Source: Auricularia sp. M13 (Eukaryota > Basidiomycota > Agaricomycetes > Auriculariales > Auriculariaceae). Taken from it: DNA of 64,000 bases. The notes beneath the pieces are model-generated. The model was not told the DNA's origin. It ran no database searches and saw nothing but the letters and a program-made list of their open reading frames with translations. The position numbers and the translations under genes were made by a program. Positions 63,655 to 64,000 of the stretch are shown here, in pieces (the first letter of the stretch is position 1; each line of letters opens with the position of its first letter). Location: contig CM073203.1 in assembly GCA_037042915.1 (NCBI GenBank), positions 1,612,001-1,676,000 of the forward strand, written 5' to 3'.

Positions 63655-64000
63655 TTCTTGTCCTTTATCAGTTCTCCTTGGTGTAACATTCCAGTATAAT
63701 ATGTAAAGGCGTTCTATGCGTAATTGGTTGCTATCAGAGCGGTCTGAGCGTCAATGTTACTGACTTGGAAATAGTCCCGCGGTGCGACTCGCATCATCTT
63801 TCCCCATCGGTCGATTGGCGGCTCATTTCTTGATTTGGTAATACCCCGGGCGAGGCGCCCAGGGCATCCGCAGCTCGCAGCCGCAGTGAAAACGTTTGGA
63901 GGAATTTGGTCGCACGGCCAGAATGGGAGACGGATCAGCCACTGTCAATGACCTCAAATGGTACTTGACAAGAAATTGCATACTTCAGTACGCATCGGAG
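63655..64000. other. 3' flank of the C2H2 gene
   Basis: No feature recognised before the end of the window. Confidence 0.4.

Overview
The window is nuclear DNA of a filamentous basidiomycete, most likely an Agaricomycete. This is shown by gene structure and families. Genes carry many 45-70 bp GT-AG introns, often with GTGCGT or GTACGT donors, and some have a TATA box about 40-80 bp before the ATG. The families include fungal DUF6533 and DUF6535 membrane proteins, a polyporopepsin-like aspartic protease, a secreted GH31 alpha-glucosidase, an OPT transporter, TmpA-like membrane proteins and a PP1 phosphatase. I rebuilt the exon models by hand from splice signals and reading phase, and used summed exon length modulo 3 as a check.

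Layout, left half. 0.2-1.3 kb: proline-rich hypothetical gene (-). 3.3-8.1 kb: DUF6533 membrane-protein copies and relics mixed with fragments of another family. 8.6-12.4 kb: GH31 glucosidase (+). 12.5-13.7 kb: membrane protein (+). 13.7-15.5 kb: second DUF6533 gene (-). 15.5-17.5 kb: a 390 bp inverted repeat around 1.26 kb. 18.3-19.1 kb: MFS transporter relic (-). 19.1-20.0 kb: broken citrate synthase-like gene (+). 20.6-24.6 kb: long coiled-coil protein with an RFX-like winged helix (+). 25.0-25.9 kb: second MFS relic (+). 26.7-32.6 kb: full-length ABCC/YCF1-type transporter (+). 32.7-34.0 kb: alpha/beta-hydrolase (-), convergent with the transporter. 34.3-38.1 kb: aspartic protease remnant whose 5' half and promoter are tandemly duplicated.

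Layout, right half. 38.75 kb: small protein (+). 39.3-40.4 kb: oligoribonuclease with an 8 nt microexon (+). 40.8-52.8 kb: four genes on the minus strand, namely TmpA-like copy 1, a GNAT acetyltransferase, TmpA-like copy 2 and an 18-exon OPT transporter. 53.4-53.7 kb: short inverted repeat. 54.2-55.3 kb: DUF6535 protein (-). 56.0-58.3 kb: PP1 catalytic subunit with a 940 bp last intron (-). 62.8-63.7 kb: C2H2 zinc-finger protein (+).

Two patterns stand out. First, the left 38 kb is rich in duplicated, truncated and frameshifted genes, while the right 25 kb codes cleanly. Four of the disrupted genes have exon totals exactly one base away from a multiple of three, which points to recent single-base decay or to sequencing errors. 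Second, the two TmpA-like paralogues, with an acetyltransferase between them and an oligopeptide transporter beside them, are the best candidate for a functional neighbourhood, although that link is inference only.
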